NCBI GenBank assembly: GCA_902617715.1
Contig: CACMXS010000009.1
Location: forward strand, 1-50,455
Source of the DNA: an uncultured Pelagibacteraceae bacterium
GTDB taxonomy: Bacteria; Pseudomonadota; Alphaproteobacteria; Pelagibacterales; Pelagibacteraceae
DNA: 50,455 nucleotides
Direction: 5' to 3'
The stretch's first letter is position 1; every line of letters starts with the position of its first letter. This document shows, piece by piece, positions 34,346-45,745 of the stretch. A program made the translations under genes and the position numbers. The notes below the pieces were generated by a model. The model searched no databases, was not told the origin of the DNA, and saw only the letters and a program-made list of their open reading frames with translations.

Positions 34346-37012
34346 ATGTCTCAAAAAACACTAAATGAAATCAGAGAAACATTCTTAAAATATTTTAAAA
34401 AGAATGATCATAAGATAGTTGAGTCTAGTAATTTAGTTCCCAATAACGATCCAACATTGATGTTTGCTAATTCTGGAATGGTTCAGTTTAAAAATGTATT
34501 TACTGGCTTAGAAAAAAGGGATTATCAAAGAGCTACTACATCTCAAAAGTGTGTTCGAGCAGGTGGAAAACATAACGATTTAGAAAATGTTGGTTACACA
34601 CCTAGACACCACACATTCTTTGAAATGTTAGGAAATTTTTCTTTTGGAGATTATTTTAAAGAAAAAGCAATACATTATGCCTGGGATTTAATTACAAAAG
34701 ATTTTGGAATAGACAAAAATAGACTTTATGTAACCGTTTTTAATGAAGACGATGAAGCTTTCAATTTTTGGAAGAAAATAGCAGGTCTTAGCGAAGATAG
34801 AATAATTAGAATTTCAACATCAGATAATTTTTGGTCTATGGGAGAAACGGGTCCTTGTGGTCCTTGTTCAGAAATTTTTTATGATCATGGTGATCACTTA
34901 AAAGGAGGTTTACCTGGTACAAAAGAAGAAGATGGCGATCGTTTTATTGAAATTTGGAACTTAGTTTTTATGCAATATGAACAAGTTTCAAAAGATAAAA
35001 GAATAGCTCTCCCAAAACCTTCTGTGGATACTGGAATGGGTTTAGAAAGAATAGCAGCCTTGCTTCAAGGTACACATGATAATTATGAAACAGATCATTT
35101 TAAAAAACTAATTCAATCAACTTCTGATATTGTTAGAAAAAAACCTGATCAAAATAATCTTTCAAGTTTTAGAGTTATTGCAGATCATTTAAGAGCAAGC
35201 TCTTTTTTAATTGCTGAGGGAGTTTTACCATCAAATGAAGGACGAGGTTATGTTTTAAGACGTATAATGAGAAGAGGGATGAGACATTCTCATTTGCTAG
35301 GATCTAAGGAACCAGTTTTTTACAATTTGTTTGAAACTCTTAAAGATGAAATGTCTGGAAATTATCCTGAATTAAAAAGAGCAGAGTCCCTAATTAAAGA
35401 AACTTTAAAAATGGAAGAAGAAAAATTTTTAGTTTTATTAGATCGTGGAATAAAAATATTAAATGAAGAAATATCAAAAATAGACAAAGTACTTCCAGGT
35501 GATGTTGCTTTTAAATTATACGATACTTATGGATTCCCTTTAGATTTAACAGAAGATATTTTGAGAAATAAGTCATTATCGATAGATACTCAAAAATTTC
35601 AATCTTTGATGCAAGAAAGTAGAGAGCTAGCAAAGAAAAATTGGAAAGGATCTGGAGATGCTGCGGTAGAAGACATTTGGTTTAGTATTAGAGATAAATT
35701 AGGTGCTACAGAATTTTTAGGTTATGAAACAAATCAAGCTGAAGGAGTAGTCTTATCTTTGTTAATAGATAATAAACAAGTTAATGAATTGAAATCAAAT
35801 GATGAAGGAATGATTATCACTAACCAAACACCTTTTTATGGAGAGTCTGGTGGTCAAGTAGGTGATATCGGAGGATTTAAAAATGGTGAATTTAGATTTA
35901 TGGTAACAGATGTACAAAAAAAATTAGGAGACCTTTTTGTTCATTATGGAAAAGTTTTAAGTGGGTCTGTAAAACTAGGAGATAATATTGAAATGAAAAT
36001 AGATGAAATTAGACGAAACAATACAAGAGCATATCACTCAGCTACTCATTTATTGCATGAGTCATTAAGAAGAGTTTTAGGAACTCACGTGACACAAAAA
36101 GGTTCTTTAGTAGAACCTAGCAGATTAAGATTTGATTTTAGTCATATGAAGCCGATAACAGATGATGAAATGAATAAAATAGAGACTTTTGTGAATTCAA
36201 TGGTGGCTAAAAAAAGTGATGTAAAAACAAGATTAATGACACCTGATGAAGCTGTAGAAAATGGTGCATTGGCTCTCTTTGGTGAAAAATATGGTGATGA
36301 GGTTAGAGTTCTTTCAATGGGTGATGAAAATGGAAAATATTTTTCAACTGAACTTTGTGGAGGCACTCATGTTAAAAATACTGGCGATATAGGTAAATTT
36401 AAAATTATTAGCCAATCCTCTATTGCAGCAGGTGTTAGAAGAGTAGAGGCTTTAAGAGACAAACAATTAGAGGATTATTTAAAAAATAAAGAAAATCTTT
36501 CTAGTATTTCATCAAAAAAAAATGAAGAAGCTATTAAAGATTTGATTAATCAGATAAAGAATTTAGGCGGCAAGCCTAATTTAGATGAAAATGATCAAAA
36601 GATATTAATCAAAAACTTAACAAAACAACTTGAAACACTCACTGTCGCATCAATTTTAAATGATAAAAATAAAAATAAAATTATCGATGATGAAATCAAT
36701 AAAATAAAGATCAGGTTTCAAAATGTTGATGGTTTACCTCCAAAAGAATTAAGAAAACTCGTTGATAAAGGAAAAAAAGATTTAGGCGAAGGTGTAATTG
36801 TCGTATTTGCTAGTTTAGATGAAAAAGTAGGTGTTGCCGTCGGAGTTACTGAAAAACTTACCAACAAATATGATGCTGTTAAATTTGTTAAAGTTAGTTC
36901 TGAAATTATTGGAGGAACTGGTGGTGGAGGTAGAAAAGATTTTGCACAAGCAGGCGGACAAGATCAAAATAAAATAAAAGAAGCTTTTGAAAAAATTAAG
37001 TCTTTAATTTAG
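34346..37012 (+). CDS. alaS: Alanyl-tRNA synthetase
   Basis: Charges tRNA-Ala; full-length 888 aa. Class II catalytic core at the N-terminus ([33 protein letters not shown], residues about 11-43; [17 protein letters not shown] near 170). The editing domain has the zinc motif with [19 protein letters not shown] near 560 and [16 protein letters not shown] near 670. The C-Ala domain ends [16 protein letters not shown]. All typical. In E. coli and alphaproteobacteria alaS also commonly follows recA. Its final 9 bases overlap icd on the other strand. Confidence 0.98.
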   Translation: MSQKTLNEIRETFLKYFKKNDHKIVESSNLVPNNDPTLMFANSGMVQFKNVFTGLEKRDYQRATTSQKCVRAGGKHNDLENVGYTPRHHTFFEMLGNFSFGDYFKEKAIHYAWDLITKDFGIDKNRLYVTVFNEDDEAFNFWKKIAGLSEDRIIRISTSDNFWSMGETGPCGPCSEIFYDHGDHLKGGLPGTKEEDGDRFIEIWNLVFMQYEQVSKDKRIALPKPSVDTGMGLERIAALLQGTHDNYETDHFKKLIQSTSDIVRKKPDQNNLSSFRVIADHLRASSFLIAEGVLPSNEGRGYVLRRIMRRGMRHSHLLGSKEPVFYNLFETLKDEMSGNYPELKRAESLIKETLKMEEEKFLVLLDRGIKILNEEISKIDKVLPGDVAFKLYDTYGFPLDLTEDILRNKSLSIDTQKFQSLMQESRELAKKNWKGSGDAAVEDIWFSIRDKLGATEFLGYETNQAEGVVLSLLIDNKQVNELKSNDEGMIITNQTPFYGESGGQVGDIGGFKNGEFRFMVTDVQKKLGDLFVHYGKVLSGSVKLGDNIEMKIDEIRRNNTRAYHSATHLLHESLRRVLGTHVTQKGSLVEPSRLRFDFSHMKPITDDEMNKIETFVNSMVAKKSDVKTRLMTPDEAVENGALALFGEKYGDEVRVLSMGDENGKYFSTELCGGTHVKNTGDIGKFKIISQSSIAAGVRRVEALRDKQLEDYLKNKENLSSISSKKNEEAIKDLINQIKNLGGKPNLDENDQKILIKNLTKQLETLTVASILNDKNKNKIIDDEINKIKIRFQNVDGLPPKELRKLVDKGKKDLGEGVIVVFASLDEKVGVAVGVTEKLTNKYDAVKFVKVSSEIIGGTGGGGRKDFAQAGGQDQNKIKEAFEKIKSLI

Positions 37013-38218
37013 TTTCTTTTTTAATCTACCATCAATTTCATCTAAAAATTGATTAGTTGTAAGGTATCTGCTAGATGGTCCAATTAATATTGCGAGGTCT
37101 TTGGTCATGGCACCACTCTCAACACATTCAATACAAACTTCCTCAATTTTATTTGAAAATTTTATTAACTCATTGTTGCTATCTAGCTTACCTCTATGAG
37201 CAAGACCTCTTGTCCAAGCGAATATTGAGGCAATAGGATTGGTTGAAGTTTCTTTTCCTTTTTGATGCATTCTGTAATGTCGAGTGACTGTTCCATGTGC
37301 AGCTTCTGCCTCCATTATTTTTCCATCAGGAGTAAGTAACGTACTAGTCATTAATCCTAAAGACCCATAACCTTGTGCCATTGTATCTGATTGAACATCT
37401 CCATCATAATTTTTACAAGCCCAAATATATTTTCCGCTCCATTTCATAGCACAAGCAACCATGTCATCAATTAGTCTATGTTCATAAGTAATATCGTTTT
37501 CCTCAAATTTCTTTTTAAACTCGTTATTAAAAACTTCTTGGAAAATATCTTTAAATCTTCCATCATATTTTTTTAGGATTGTATTTTTTGTTGATAAATA
37601 AACTGGCCACTTTTTGATCAACCCGTAACTGAAACATGATCTTGCAAAATCTTCTATAGATTTATCTAAATTATACATAGAAAGAGCCACACCTGGTCCT
37701 GTAAAGTTAAAAACTTCATGTTTAATTTCTTCTTTACCATCTTCAGATGTCCATTTAATCTCCATCTTCCCTTTTCCAGGTACTTTAAAATCAGTTGCTC
37801 TATATTGATCACCGAACGCATGTCTTCCTATTACTACAGGGTCAGACCATGAGGGAACAAGCTTTGGAATATTTGAACAAATTATTGGCTCTCTGAAAAC
37901 AGTTCCACCTATTATGTTTCTAATGGTTCCATTTGGTGATCTCCACATTTTTTTTAATTTAAATTCTTCTACTCTTGCTTCGTCTGGGGTAATTGTTGCA
38001 CATTTAATTCCAACTCCAATTTTTTTAATTGCATTTGCAGAGTCGATAGTTATTTGATCATCGGTATCATCTCTACTTTTCATTCCAAGATCGTAGTATT
38101 CGATACCCAAATCAAGATATGGAAGAATTAATTTATTTTTAATGAATTCCCAGATTATTCTGGTCATTTCATCGCCATCTAACTCTACAACAGGGTTTTT
38201 AACGTTAATTTTACTCAC
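37004..38218 (-). CDS. icd: NADP-dependent isocitrate dehydrogenase
   Basis: TCA-cycle oxidative decarboxylation of isocitrate to 2-oxoglutarate, generating NADPH. The 404-aa product is of the dimeric, eukaryote-like type common in alphaproteobacteria: [20 protein letters not shown] at residues 8-27, [24 protein letters not shown] near 88, [14 protein letters not shown] near 132, and [23 protein letters not shown] near 268, with [16 protein letters not shown] downstream. The start codon is GTG at 38218. It is monocistronic and divergent from psd across 75 bp; the 3' end overlaps alaS by 9 bases. Confidence 0.97.
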   Translation of the reverse strand: MSKINVKNPVVELDGDEMTRIIWEFIKNKLILPYLDLGIEYYDLGMKSRDDTDDQITIDSANAIKKIGVGIKCATITPDEARVEEFKLKKMWRSPNGTIRNIIGGTVFREPIICSNIPKLVPSWSDPVVIGRHAFGDQYRATDFKVPGKGKMEIKWTSEDGKEEIKHEVFNFTGPGVALSMYNLDKSIEDFARSCFSYGLIKKWPVYLSTKNTILKKYDGRFKDIFQEVFNNEFKKKFEENDITYEHRLIDDMVACAMKWSGKYIWACKNYDGDVQSDTMAQGYGSLGLMTSTLLTPDGKIMEAEAAHGTVTRHYRMHQKGKETSTNPIASIFAWTRGLAHRGKLDSNNELIKFSNKIEEVCIECVESGAMTKDLAILIGPSSRYLTTNQFLDEIDGRLKKKLN

Positions 38219-38293
38219 TTTATTTTATAATCTTAATAATTGAATTTCGCGATTTTATATACATATTAATGAAAAATTATCAAATAGAAGAAT

Positions 38294-38941
38294 ATGTTTA
38301 GCAAGATATTTCCAAAAATTCACGCTGAAGGCTATAAATTTTTAGTTATTGCCGGCATAATAACAATTATATTTTATATACTTAACTCGTTCTTGGGTTT
38401 AGTTGGTTTAATTTTAACTATTTGGGTTTATTATTTTTTTAGAGATCCAGATAGGGTAATCATAAATGATGACAATTATCTTATAAGTCCAGCAGACGGA
38501 GAGGTAATTAAAGTTGAAGAAGTTAATGGCCCAAGTGAACTTGGCTTGGAAAATAAAAAATTTAAGAAAATAAGTATATTTATGAATGTTTTTGATTGCC
38601 ATGTGAATAGAACACCTTGTAGCGGAAAAATAGAGGAAATTTTATATAAACCAGGAAAATTTTTAAATGCCTCTCTAGATAAAGCTAGTGAGGACAATGA
38701 AAGAAATTATTATAAAATTAAAGATGTTCACAATAATGATATTGTGGTGGTACAAATTGCTGGTTTGATAGCTCGTAGAATAGTGTGTGAATCTAATAAA
38801 GATCAGGATTTAAAGCAGGGTGATAGAATAGGCATGATAAGGTTTGGAAGTAGAGCAGATGTGTATTATGAAAATTATGAACCATTAGTTAAGATAGGCC
38901 AAACTTCAATAGCAGGGGAGACTTTACTAGCTAAAAAATAA
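38294..38941 (+). CDS. psd: Phosphatidylserine decarboxylase proenzyme
   Basis: Makes phosphatidylethanolamine from phosphatidylserine. The 215-aa product is the short type with an N-terminal membrane hairpin (residues about 15-45). SPADGEV (near 62), FDCHVNRTPCSG (near 98) and the C-terminal MIRFGSRADVY identify it; the Ser of FGS is where the proenzyme self-cleaves to form the pyruvoyl group. It heads an operon: its stop overlaps the pssA start by one base, so the two successive phospholipid enzymes are translated together, though in reverse of the reaction order. Confidence 0.96.
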   Translation: MFSKIFPKIHAEGYKFLVIAGIITIIFYILNSFLGLVGLILTIWVYYFFRDPDRVIINDDNYLISPADGEVIKVEEVNGPSELGLENKKFKKISIFMNVFDCHVNRTPCSGKIEEILYKPGKFLNASLDKASEDNERNYYKIKDVHNNDIVVVQIAGLIARRIVCESNKDQDLKQGDRIGMIRFGSRADVYYENYEPLVKIGQTSIAGETLLAKK

Positions 38942-39744
38942 TGGAACCTCAAAAAAAAAATTTTAAAATTGTTACTGATAAAAAGAGTGCAAGAGTAATT
39001 TTGCCAAATATGTTAACTCTTATTGGTGTTTGTATTGGTCTAACTTCAATAAGATTTGCACTTGATGGAAGATTTGAATTAGCAATTGTTGCTATTATAT
39101 TTGCAGCATTAATTGATGGACTAGATGGTAGAATTGCAAGACTAATCAAAGGTACTTCAAAAGTTGGAAAAGAATTAGATTCTTTAACCGATATGATAAG
39201 TTTTGGAGTTGCCCCAGCTTTTATAATGTTTTTTTGGAAGCTAAATACTCTTGGAAGATTTGGCTGGCTTTTATGTTTAATCTATGTGATTTGCGTTGCA
39301 TTGAGATTAGCTAGATTTAATGTAAATTCTAATCAAGAGCCTTCATGGAGAGATAATTTTTTTGAGGGAGTTCCATCACCTGCAGGCGGAATATTGGTAC
39401 TTACACCTTTGATTATTAGTTTGAGTGGATTTAATTTGTATCAATTAAATTATGATATTATTGTTCCATTATTTTTTATTGGAACATCTTTTTTGTTAAT
39501 AAGTAAATTTCCAACTTATTCATTTAAAAAAATAATTATCCCAAGAAGAACGACGATTTTTTTATTATTTAGTATAGTTCTATTTTTTGGACTTTTGTTA
39601 ATTTATACATTTAATGTCATTGCATTAAGCACTATTATTTATCTTTTGTTGTTACCAATTAGTTTTGTTCATTATCAAAAAATAAAAAAACAACATGAAA
39701 ATGACAGAATTCAAGACGATGATGACCTTGAAGACATACTGTAA
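38941..39744 (+). CDS. pssA: CDP-diacylglycerol-serine O-phosphatidyltransferase
   Basis: Forms phosphatidylserine from CDP-diacylglycerol and serine in the inner membrane. The 267-aa product has the CDP-alcohol phosphotransferase signature DGLDGRIARLIKGTSKVGKELDSLTD spread over residues 60-85 (D-G-x2-A-R-x8-G-x3-D-x3-D, in variant spacing), with about eight membrane helices. PNMLTLIGVCIGLTSIRFA is the typical first helix. The C-terminus is acidic (DDDDLEDIL). It overlaps psd and the next gene by one base each. Confidence 0.96.
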   Translation: MEPQKKNFKIVTDKKSARVILPNMLTLIGVCIGLTSIRFALDGRFELAIVAIIFAALIDGLDGRIARLIKGTSKVGKELDSLTDMISFGVAPAFIMFFWKLNTLGRFGWLLCLIYVICVALRLARFNVNSNQEPSWRDNFFEGVPSPAGGILVLTPLIISLSGFNLYQLNYDIIVPLFFIGTSFLLISKFPTYSFKKIIIPRRTTIFLLFSIVLFFGLLLIYTFNVIALSTIIYLLLLPISFVHYQKIKKQHENDRIQDDDDLEDIL

Positions 39745-40655
39745 TGAAAAAAAATACAATCGTTTCATTAGCTGATGCTAATTATTTTCCTTTACTTGAG
39801 GAATTGATAAGTTCTATCAAAAGATTTAAAGAAAGTGAGAGTATTGCTATTTGTATTTTAGATGCAGGATTGACAAAAGAACAAAAAGATCTTCTTGAAA
39901 AAAAAGTTGATGAAATTAAATCTGCTGAATGGGATATAGATGTTCCTGGATATAAAGTAAAAGGTAGAGAGTGGTTGAAAAGCCAAGTTTCAAGAGCTTT
40001 TTTACCAAAATATTTCCCTAATTATGAAAAATATTTATGGATAGATTGTGATGCTTGGGTAAATGATTGGAATTGTATTAACTTATATTTAAAGGCTTGT
40101 GATAATGGAAAATTAGGTATCACCCAAACTATTGGTCCAGGTTATAAAATTACCTCGAAAGTCAATTGGTTATTTGGAAAATTAGCAATTATAAAATCAC
40201 AAAATTTTAAACATGCGGTTAAATCTAAAATTCCATATTCTAAAGCTAGAAAGTTAGCATTTGCTCCACACATTAATATCGGTGTTTTTTCTTTAGAAAA
40301 AAACTCACCAGGATGGAAAAGTTGGCAAAATAATTTAGAACAAACTTTAAAAGCAGGCAATATTTTTGGCTCAGAGGGATTAGCAATCAATATATCGGTA
40401 TATATTGATGATTTAGAAACTGAATTTTTACCATTAAATTGTAACTGGATCACAAGTAACTTGCTCCCTAAATACGATGAGACAAATAATTTGTTTGTTG
40501 AGCCTTACTTACCAAATTATAAAATAGGAATTATGCATCTTGCAGCAGGCATTTGGCAAAATGGAAAAGATATGAGAGTTGATAAAAATATTAAAATTGA
40601 AATTGAAACTTTGAGTAATAATAAAATTCTAAAAAGTTTAAGATATACTAATTAA
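39744..40655 (+). CDS. GT-A fold glycosyltransferase-like protein (GT8-like)
   Basis: A 303-aa soluble protein. NTIVSLADANYFPLLEELISSIKRF at the N-terminus, ICILDAGLTKEQ near 37, a SRAFLPKYFPNYEKYLWIDCDAW region near 86-105 with a D-x-D (D101, D103), and an FAPHINIGVFSL stretch near 178 fit nucleotide-sugar transferases of the GT8 type. NYKIGIMHLAAG near residue 262 supplies the expected late His. Donor and acceptor are unknown. Its start overlaps pssA by one base and its stop is directly followed by rlmE, so it belongs to the phospholipid/rRNA operon. Glycolipid synthesis is a reasonable guess only. Confidence 0.65.
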   Translation: MKKNTIVSLADANYFPLLEELISSIKRFKESESIAICILDAGLTKEQKDLLEKKVDEIKSAEWDIDVPGYKVKGREWLKSQVSRAFLPKYFPNYEKYLWIDCDAWVNDWNCINLYLKACDNGKLGITQTIGPGYKITSKVNWLFGKLAIIKSQNFKHAVKSKIPYSKARKLAFAPHINIGVFSLEKNSPGWKSWQNNLEQTLKAGNIFGSEGLAINISVYIDDLETEFLPLNCNWITSNLLPKYDETNNLFVEPYLPNYKIGIMHLAAGIWQNGKDMRVDKNIKIEIETLSNNKILKSLRYTN

Positions 40656-41267
40656 TTGAAAAAAAATAAAATTTCAAAAAACTGGGTAAATAAACAAAGA
40701 AGAGATATATATGTTCGTCAATCTAAAGTTGATGGTTATAGGGCTAGATCAGCTTATAAATTAATTGAAATAAATGAAAAATTTAAAGTCTTTAAAGGCG
40801 GTATATCAGTTTTAGATATAGGAGCAGCTCCTGGAAGTTGGTCACAATATGCATCGAAAGTTGTTAAAAATGGAAAAATAATTTCTTTAGATTTAAAAGA
40901 AATGGAAAATATTAGGAATACAATTCAAATAAAAGGTGATTTTACTGATTTAAACATTCAAAAAGAAATAAAAAGTTTATTAAGTAATAAATTAGATGTC
41001 GTTATGTCTGATATGGCTGTAAATACAACAGGAATTAAAAATATAGACTCAATTCAAACAGGCGAATTATGTAAAGAGGCAATGAATTTTTCAAAGGAAG
41101 TTATTTCATCTAATGGTTTTTTTATCTCTAAAATTTTTATGGGAGGGACATTTAATGAAATTGTCGCACTTGGAAAAAAAATATTTAAAGAAGTTAGGGT
41201 TTTTAAACCTCAATCTAGCCGAAAGGACTCCAAGGAAAGTTTTATAATTTGTAAAAAAATTAGATAG
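40656..41267 (+). CDS. rlmE: 23S rRNA 2'-O-ribose methyltransferase RlmE (FtsJ/RrmJ)
   Basis: Methylates U2552 of 23S rRNA during late 50S assembly, using S-adenosylmethionine. The 203-aa product has the K-D-K-E catalytic tetrad in YRARSAYKL, VMSDMA, FISKIFMGG and SRKDSKESF, and the SAM site VLDIGAAPGSWSQ near residue 50. The start is TTG at 40656, directly after the preceding stop; it gives the standard N-terminus with WVNKQRRDIYVRQSK. There is a 37-bp gap to guaB. Confidence 0.95.
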   Translation: MKKNKISKNWVNKQRRDIYVRQSKVDGYRARSAYKLIEINEKFKVFKGGISVLDIGAAPGSWSQYASKVVKNGKIISLDLKEMENIRNTIQIKGDFTDLNIQKEIKSLLSNKLDVVMSDMAVNTTGIKNIDSIQTGELCKEAMNFSKEVISSNGFFISKIFMGGTFNEIVALGKKIFKEVRVFKPQSSRKDSKESFIICKKIR

Positions 41268-41304
41268 TCTCTTTAAAATTAAAAGGAATCATATATAAAA
41301 GATT

Positions 41305-42375
41305 ATGGTTCCTATAAAAGAAGCACTTACCTTTGATGATGTAACATTAGCTCCAAAGTATTCAGAGATACTACCCTCTGAGGTAGATACAAGTATTATT
41401 TTAACAAAATTTTTAAGATTGAAAATCCCATTATTGTCATCAGCAATGGATACCATAACGGAAAGTAAAATGGCTATTGCAATAGCTAAAGCTGGAGGTC
41501 TTGGAGTAATTCATCGAAATTTAGATATTAAAAAACAAATTCAAGAAATAAGAAAAGTAAAGAAATTTAAATTATTGGTAGGTGCAGCAGTTGGCGCAGG
41601 ACCAAATGAGTTTAAGAGAGCAGAGGAAATTTTAAAGGAAAATATAGATATGATAGTAGTAGACACTGCTCATGGTCATACTAAAAAAGTTGCAGAGATA
41701 ATTAAATTCATAAAAAAAAGAAAAAATAAAAAAACTGCTTTATGTGCGGGAAATATTGCTACTGCCGAAGCAGCTAAATTTCTGCATAAATTAGGGGTAG
41801 ACATTATTAAAGTTGGAATTGGACCAGGCTCTATTTGCACCACTAGATTAGTAGCTGGTATTGGAGTTCCTCAATTAAGTGCAATTTTAAACGTAAGAAC
41901 TGGCGTTAAAAATCAAAATGTAAAGATAATTTCAGATGGTGGTATTAAATATTCTGGAGATTTAGCAAAAGCTTTTGCGGCAGGTGCAGATGCGGTAATG
42001 ATAGGGTCATTATTTGCAGGTACTGACGAAACGCCTGGTAAATTAATAAAAAAAAATGGAAAATTTTTTAAAAGTTTTAGAGGAATGGGCTCAGTAGGTG
42101 CTATGAATAAAGGCTCAGCGGACAGATATTTTCAATCTAAACAAAAAGATGTTTCAAAATATGTTCCTGAGGGTGTTGAGGGTCTAGCTAAATATAAAGG
42201 CAAAGTAAGCAATGTTGTATTTAAATTAATTGGTGGCTTAAAATCTTCTATGGGTTATCTTGGTTCAAAACAAATAAAATATTTAAGAAAAAAACCACAG
42301 TTTGTTAAAATTACAAAAGCTGGATTTTATGAAAGTATGGTTCATAATGTTGATATTGTAAAAGATGATAATTAA
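41305..42375 (+). CDS. guaB: IMP dehydrogenase lacking the CBS (Bateman) domain
   Basis: Oxidises IMP to XMP, the first committed step to GMP. At 356 aa it is about 130 residues shorter than usual. The barrel is complete: [21 protein letters not shown] (residues 8-28), [21 protein letters not shown] with catalytic C178, [23 protein letters not shown] and the flap PEGVEG. In ordinary IMPDH, two CBS domains are inserted after the helix following VIHRN; here [28 protein letters not shown] (residues 70-97) joins the two sides directly. The enzyme therefore lacks the nucleotide-sensing module. guaA follows two genes later in the same operon. Confidence 0.95.
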   Translation: MVPIKEALTFDDVTLAPKYSEILPSEVDTSIILTKFLRLKIPLLSSAMDTITESKMAIAIAKAGGLGVIHRNLDIKKQIQEIRKVKKFKLLVGAAVGAGPNEFKRAEEILKENIDMIVVDTAHGHTKKVAEIIKFIKKRKNKKTALCAGNIATAEAAKFLHKLGVDIIKVGIGPGSICTTRLVAGIGVPQLSAILNVRTGVKNQNVKIISDGGIKYSGDLAKAFAAGADAVMIGSLFAGTDETPGKLIKKNGKFFKSFRGMGSVGAMNKGSADRYFQSKQKDVSKYVPEGVEGLAKYKGKVSNVVFKLIGGLKSSMGYLGSKQIKYLRKKPQFVKITKAGFYESMVHNVDIVKDDN

Positions 42376-42380
42376 AATAT

Positions 42381-42818
42381 ATGAAAACGATCATTAAGTT
42401 TATTTTATTTTTTTACTTTGTAATTAGCACTTTTACAGTTGCAAATGGGAGTGAGAAATTTTTTGATAAAGGTTTAAAGCTATTTAATGACAAAAAATAT
42501 GAAGATGCAAAATTTATGTTTGAAAGAAGTATTGTATTTAATCCAAAAGACTCAAATTCTTACTTATATCTAGCGAAAATTTACAATCAACAAGAAGATC
42601 AAAAAAAAGAAGAAAAAAATTTAGATGCAACATTATTGATTGAACCAAATAATGAAGAAGCCATTTTGATGTTAATGAAAATAGGACTAGAAAAATCTAA
42701 TTATTCACAAGTAAAAGATTTATCAAAAACATTCATAGAAGTTTGTAAAAACTTATGTAAAGAAAATAAAAACATCTTGGATACTCTTGAGAATATAGAA
42801 CCAAAAAATGAATCTTGA
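42381..42818 (+). CDS. Exported TPR-repeat protein
   Basis: A 145-aa protein with a hydrophobic signal sequence ending near VANG (residue 23), then about three TPR helices pairs: [47 protein letters not shown] spacing (residues 26-68) followed by [27 protein letters not shown]. Two Cys occur near the end (VCKNLCKEN), which could form a disulfide. It lies between guaB (5-base gap) and guaA (11-base overlap), but a periplasmic TPR protein has no evident link to GMP synthesis. Function unknown. Confidence 0.72.
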   Translation: MKTIIKFILFFYFVISTFTVANGSEKFFDKGLKLFNDKKYEDAKFMFERSIVFNPKDSNSYLYLAKIYNQQEDQKKEEKNLDATLLIEPNNEEAILMLMKIGLEKSNYSQVKDLSKTFIEVCKNLCKENKNILDTLENIEPKNES

Positions 42819-44367
42819 TCTAGATTTAAATAAGATCTTAATTATAGATTTTGGTTCTCAATTTACTCAACTTATTGCCAGAAGGGTTAGAGAACTTGGA
42901 GTTTTTTCTGAAATAATCAGTCATAAAAAAATAAAAAGTAAAAATATAAATAATTCAATAAAAGGCATTATTTTATCAGGGGGTCCTCTCAACGTTTATG
43001 ATCTAAAAAAATATTCGTTTGATAAGAATATAATACAAAAAAAAATTCCTATATTGGGTATTTGTTTTGGTCATCAGATTCTTTCAAAAATTAATGGGGG
43101 AAAAGTTAAACAATCAAAACACAGAGAATTTGGATTGGCAAATATTTTAAAAAAAAAATCAAGCCCATTAACTAAAAATTTTTTTAAAAAAAAACATACA
43201 AAAGTTTGGATGAGTCATGCTGATCAAGTTTCTAAATTACCAAGTAACTTTAAAGTTATTGCGTCAAGCCAAAATTCTAAGTTTGCGATTGTTGCTAATG
43301 AGCTAAAAAAATTTTATGGAGTTCAATTTCATCCAGAAGTGACCCATACAGATAATGGAAAAATATTAATAAGTAATTTCATTTTTTCTATATGCAAGAT
43401 AAGAAAAAATTGGTCTACAAAAAATCAAAGGATTAAATTAATAAAAGAAGTAAAAACTCAGGTTGGTAATGATAAAGTTATTTGTGCATTGTCGGGTGGC
43501 GTTGATAGTAGTGTAGTAGCTCAATTATTAAATAAAGCTATAGGTAAAAAGCTATATTGTATTTTTGTAAATACTGGATTGTTAAGAAAAAATGAGGAAA
43601 AACAAGTTATTGCTACATTTAAAAAAAAATTGAAGATGAATTTGATTTATGTGAACGCTGAAAAAGAATTTATTAAAAATTTAAAAAATATTTCAGATCC
43701 TGAAAAAAAAAGAAAAATAATTGGAAATCTTTTTATAAAAATTTTTGAAAGATATGCAAAAAAAATAAAAAATGTTAAATTTCTAGCTCAAGGAACTCTT
43801 TATCCTGATTTAATCGAGAGCAAATCAGTTACAGGAAGTAAAACTTCTAAGATAAAATCTCATCATAATGTAGGTGGATTGCCAAAAAAAATGAAACTTA
43901 AACTGGTTGAACCTCTAAAGTTTTTATTTAAGGATGAGGTAAGAAAACTAGGTTTAGAACTTAATTTAGGTAAAGAAATAATTACAAGGCATCCTTTTCC
44001 TGGTCCAGGATTAGCAATTAGAATTCCTGGCATTATAACAAACGAAAAGATAAAGATTTTAAAAGAAGCAGATTTTTACTTTATAAAAGCATTAAAAGAT
44101 TATGGTCTTTATAATAAAATTTGGCAAGCATATGCAGCTTTACTTCCAGTTAAAACAGTAGGTGTAATGGGAGATAATAGAACCTATGAGTATTTATGTT
44201 TGTTAAGAGCGATTACTTCCGAAGATGGAATGACTGCTGATTTTTATGAATTTAAAAAATCATTTATTCAAATGATTTCAAATAAAATTGTAAATAGCAT
44301 AAGAGGAATAAATAGAGTAGTTTATGATGTTACATCTAAACCACCTAGTACTATTGAATTGGAATGA
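42808..44367 (+). CDS. guaA: GMP synthase (glutamine-hydrolysing)
   Basis: Converts XMP to GMP using glutamine and ATP. The 519-aa product has a class I amidotransferase domain (GICFGHQI nucleophile Cys near residue 84, [11 protein letters not shown]is/Glu near 171), an ATP pyrophosphatase domain ([13 protein letters not shown]-loop near 225) and the C-terminal dimerisation domain ending [10 protein letters not shown]. Full length and standard. The start lies 11 bases inside the TPR gene, and the stop overlaps panB by four bases (ATGA). With guaB upstream it completes the GMP branch. Confidence 0.98.
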   Translation: MNLDLDLNKILIIDFGSQFTQLIARRVRELGVFSEIISHKKIKSKNINNSIKGIILSGGPLNVYDLKKYSFDKNIIQKKIPILGICFGHQILSKINGGKVKQSKHREFGLANILKKKSSPLTKNFFKKKHTKVWMSHADQVSKLPSNFKVIASSQNSKFAIVANELKKFYGVQFHPEVTHTDNGKILISNFIFSICKIRKNWSTKNQRIKLIKEVKTQVGNDKVICALSGGVDSSVVAQLLNKAIGKKLYCIFVNTGLLRKNEEKQVIATFKKKLKMNLIYVNAEKEFIKNLKNISDPEKKRKIIGNLFIKIFERYAKKIKNVKFLAQGTLYPDLIESKSVTGSKTSKIKSHHNVGGLPKKMKLKLVEPLKFLFKDEVRKLGLELNLGKEIITRHPFPGPGLAIRIPGIITNEKIKILKEADFYFIKALKDYGLYNKIWQAYAALLPVKTVGVMGDNRTYEYLCLLRAITSEDGMTADFYEFKKSFIQMISNKIVNSIRGINRVVYDVTSKPPSTIELE

Positions 44368-45137
44368 GTAAAATAAAAAAGATTATTAGTAAAAAAAATA
44401 AATCTAAAATTGTTTGTCTCACTGCTTATTCGAAAAATATTGCAGAGGAAGTGGACAAGTATGTTGATATTATTTTAGTTGGAGATTCATTGGGTTCAGT
44501 TTTATACAATTATTCCACCACTAGAAAAGTTACTCTAACAGAAATGATCAATCACTCTAAAAGTGTAAGGTTAGGCGTCAAGAACAGTTTAATGGTCGTC
44601 GATATGCCCTATAAAACTTACGATACAACCACTAAAGCACTAAAAAATGCTAAAAAAGTATTAAAAGAGACAAAGTGTGATGCAGTTAAATTAGAGGGTG
44701 GAAGAAAAATTATTAAACAAATAAAATTTTTAATAAAAAATAAAATTCCAGTTATGGGTCATCTTGGTTTATTGCCTCAATCTGTAAAAGGAAAATTTAA
44801 ATCAAAAGGTAAAAATGACAAAGAAATCAAACAATTAATTAATGATGCACACCTACTCGAAAAAAATGGAGTTTTTGCAATTGTTTTGGAATGCGTCAAA
44901 ACACCAATAGCAAAAAAGATTACACAAAATCTAAATATTCCAACTATAGGAATTGGGTCATCAGTACATTGTGATGGTCAAGTTCTTGTTACTGATGACC
45001 TTCTTGGTTTAAATCAAACAAAGATAAAATTTGTTAAGAGGTTTTTAAATATTAAGAAATATATCAATTTGGGATTAAAAAAATATGCTTCAGAAGTAAG
45101 ATCAAAAAAATACCCTTCTAAAAAACACTCTTATTAG
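44364..45137 (+). CDS. panB: 3-methyl-2-oxobutanoate hydroxymethyltransferase
   Basis: Transfers a hydroxymethyl group from methylene-tetrahydrofolate to 2-oxoisovalerate, giving ketopantoate for pantothenate and CoA. The 257-aa product has [31 protein letters not shown] at residues 17-47 (metal-binding Asp in VGDS), [10 protein letters not shown] near 74, DAVKLEGG near 108, [15 protein letters not shown] near 126 and the catalytic Glu in [10 protein letters not shown]. panC is not next to it. The stop shares the bases TTAG with the stop of convergent terC. Confidence 0.95.
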   Translation: MSKIKKIISKKNKSKIVCLTAYSKNIAEEVDKYVDIILVGDSLGSVLYNYSTTRKVTLTEMINHSKSVRLGVKNSLMVVDMPYKTYDTTTKALKNAKKVLKETKCDAVKLEGGRKIIKQIKFLIKNKIPVMGHLGLLPQSVKGKFKSKGKNDKEIKQLINDAHLLEKNGVFAIVLECVKTPIAKKITQNLNIPTIGIGSSVHCDGQVLVTDDLLGLNQTKIKFVKRFLNIKKYINLGLKKYASEVRSKKYPSKKHSY

Positions 45138-45745
45138 AAGTATTTTTTAAACTGTTCATTTATTGATAAGATATCTAAATCAGCAAGTCCTCCAATTACT
45201 AATTGAATTGCAACTAATAAAATAAAACCTAGACCAATATAAACAATCCATAAATGTTTTTGAATATAGTTTGCAAGATATGTTGCTAAAGCTCCCGTTA
45301 GGACAACTGAAAGTACAAGTCCAAATATCATAAAACCAAAATTTTCTTTAGCAGCACCAACTACTCCAATCACATTATCAAAACTAATCATTATATCTGC
45401 AAATAAGACTTTATATACACTTTGTATAAAAGATGGTTCTTTTGATTTTTTAGTTGGTGATTTTATTTTTTTAATTTCAAAGAGATCTTTTCTTAAATCA
45501 TTAACTATCCAAATTAACAGTAGACCCCCTAATATCTTTATAAAGTAAAATTTAAAAAGATAGGTAGCGAACAATGCAAAAATAATTTTAAATATTAAAG
45601 CACCAGAGACCCCCCATAAAATTATTTGTCTTTTATTTTTTGGAATGAAATTAGCTGAAATGACACCAATGATTATTGCATTATCTGCTGTTAAAATAAT
45701 CGTGATGAATATTATTTGTGATAGTATAAGTAATTCTTCTAACAA
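45134..45745 (-). CDS. TerC-family integral membrane protein (YjbE-type)
   Basis: A 203-aa protein with about seven membrane helices. The paired acidic motifs TADNAIIIGV (residues 19-28) and SFDNVIGVVGAA (near 119) are the TerC signature and probably bind a metal. Relatives export manganese and support metalation of exported proteins; tellurite resistance is a historical name only. A Lys-rich loop (IKKIKSPTKKSKEP) separates the two halves. The start appears to be TTG at 45745; no in-frame ATG gives the conserved N-terminal helix. Overlaps panB by four bases. Confidence 0.88.
   Translation of the reverse strand: MLEELLILSQIIFITIILTADNAIIIGVISANFIPKNKRQIILWGVSGALIFKIIFALFATYLFKFYFIKILGGLLLIWIVNDLRKDLFEIKKIKSPTKKSKEPSFIQSVYKVLFADIMISFDNVIGVVGAAKENFGFMIFGLVLSVVLTGALATYLANYIQKHLWIVYIGLGFILLVAIQLVIGGLADLDILSINEQFKKYF

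Noticed and set aside
41305..42375. guaB as a truncated pseudogene
   Set aside because: All catalytic motifs are intact and the missing part is exactly the CBS insertion, with open frame throughout.
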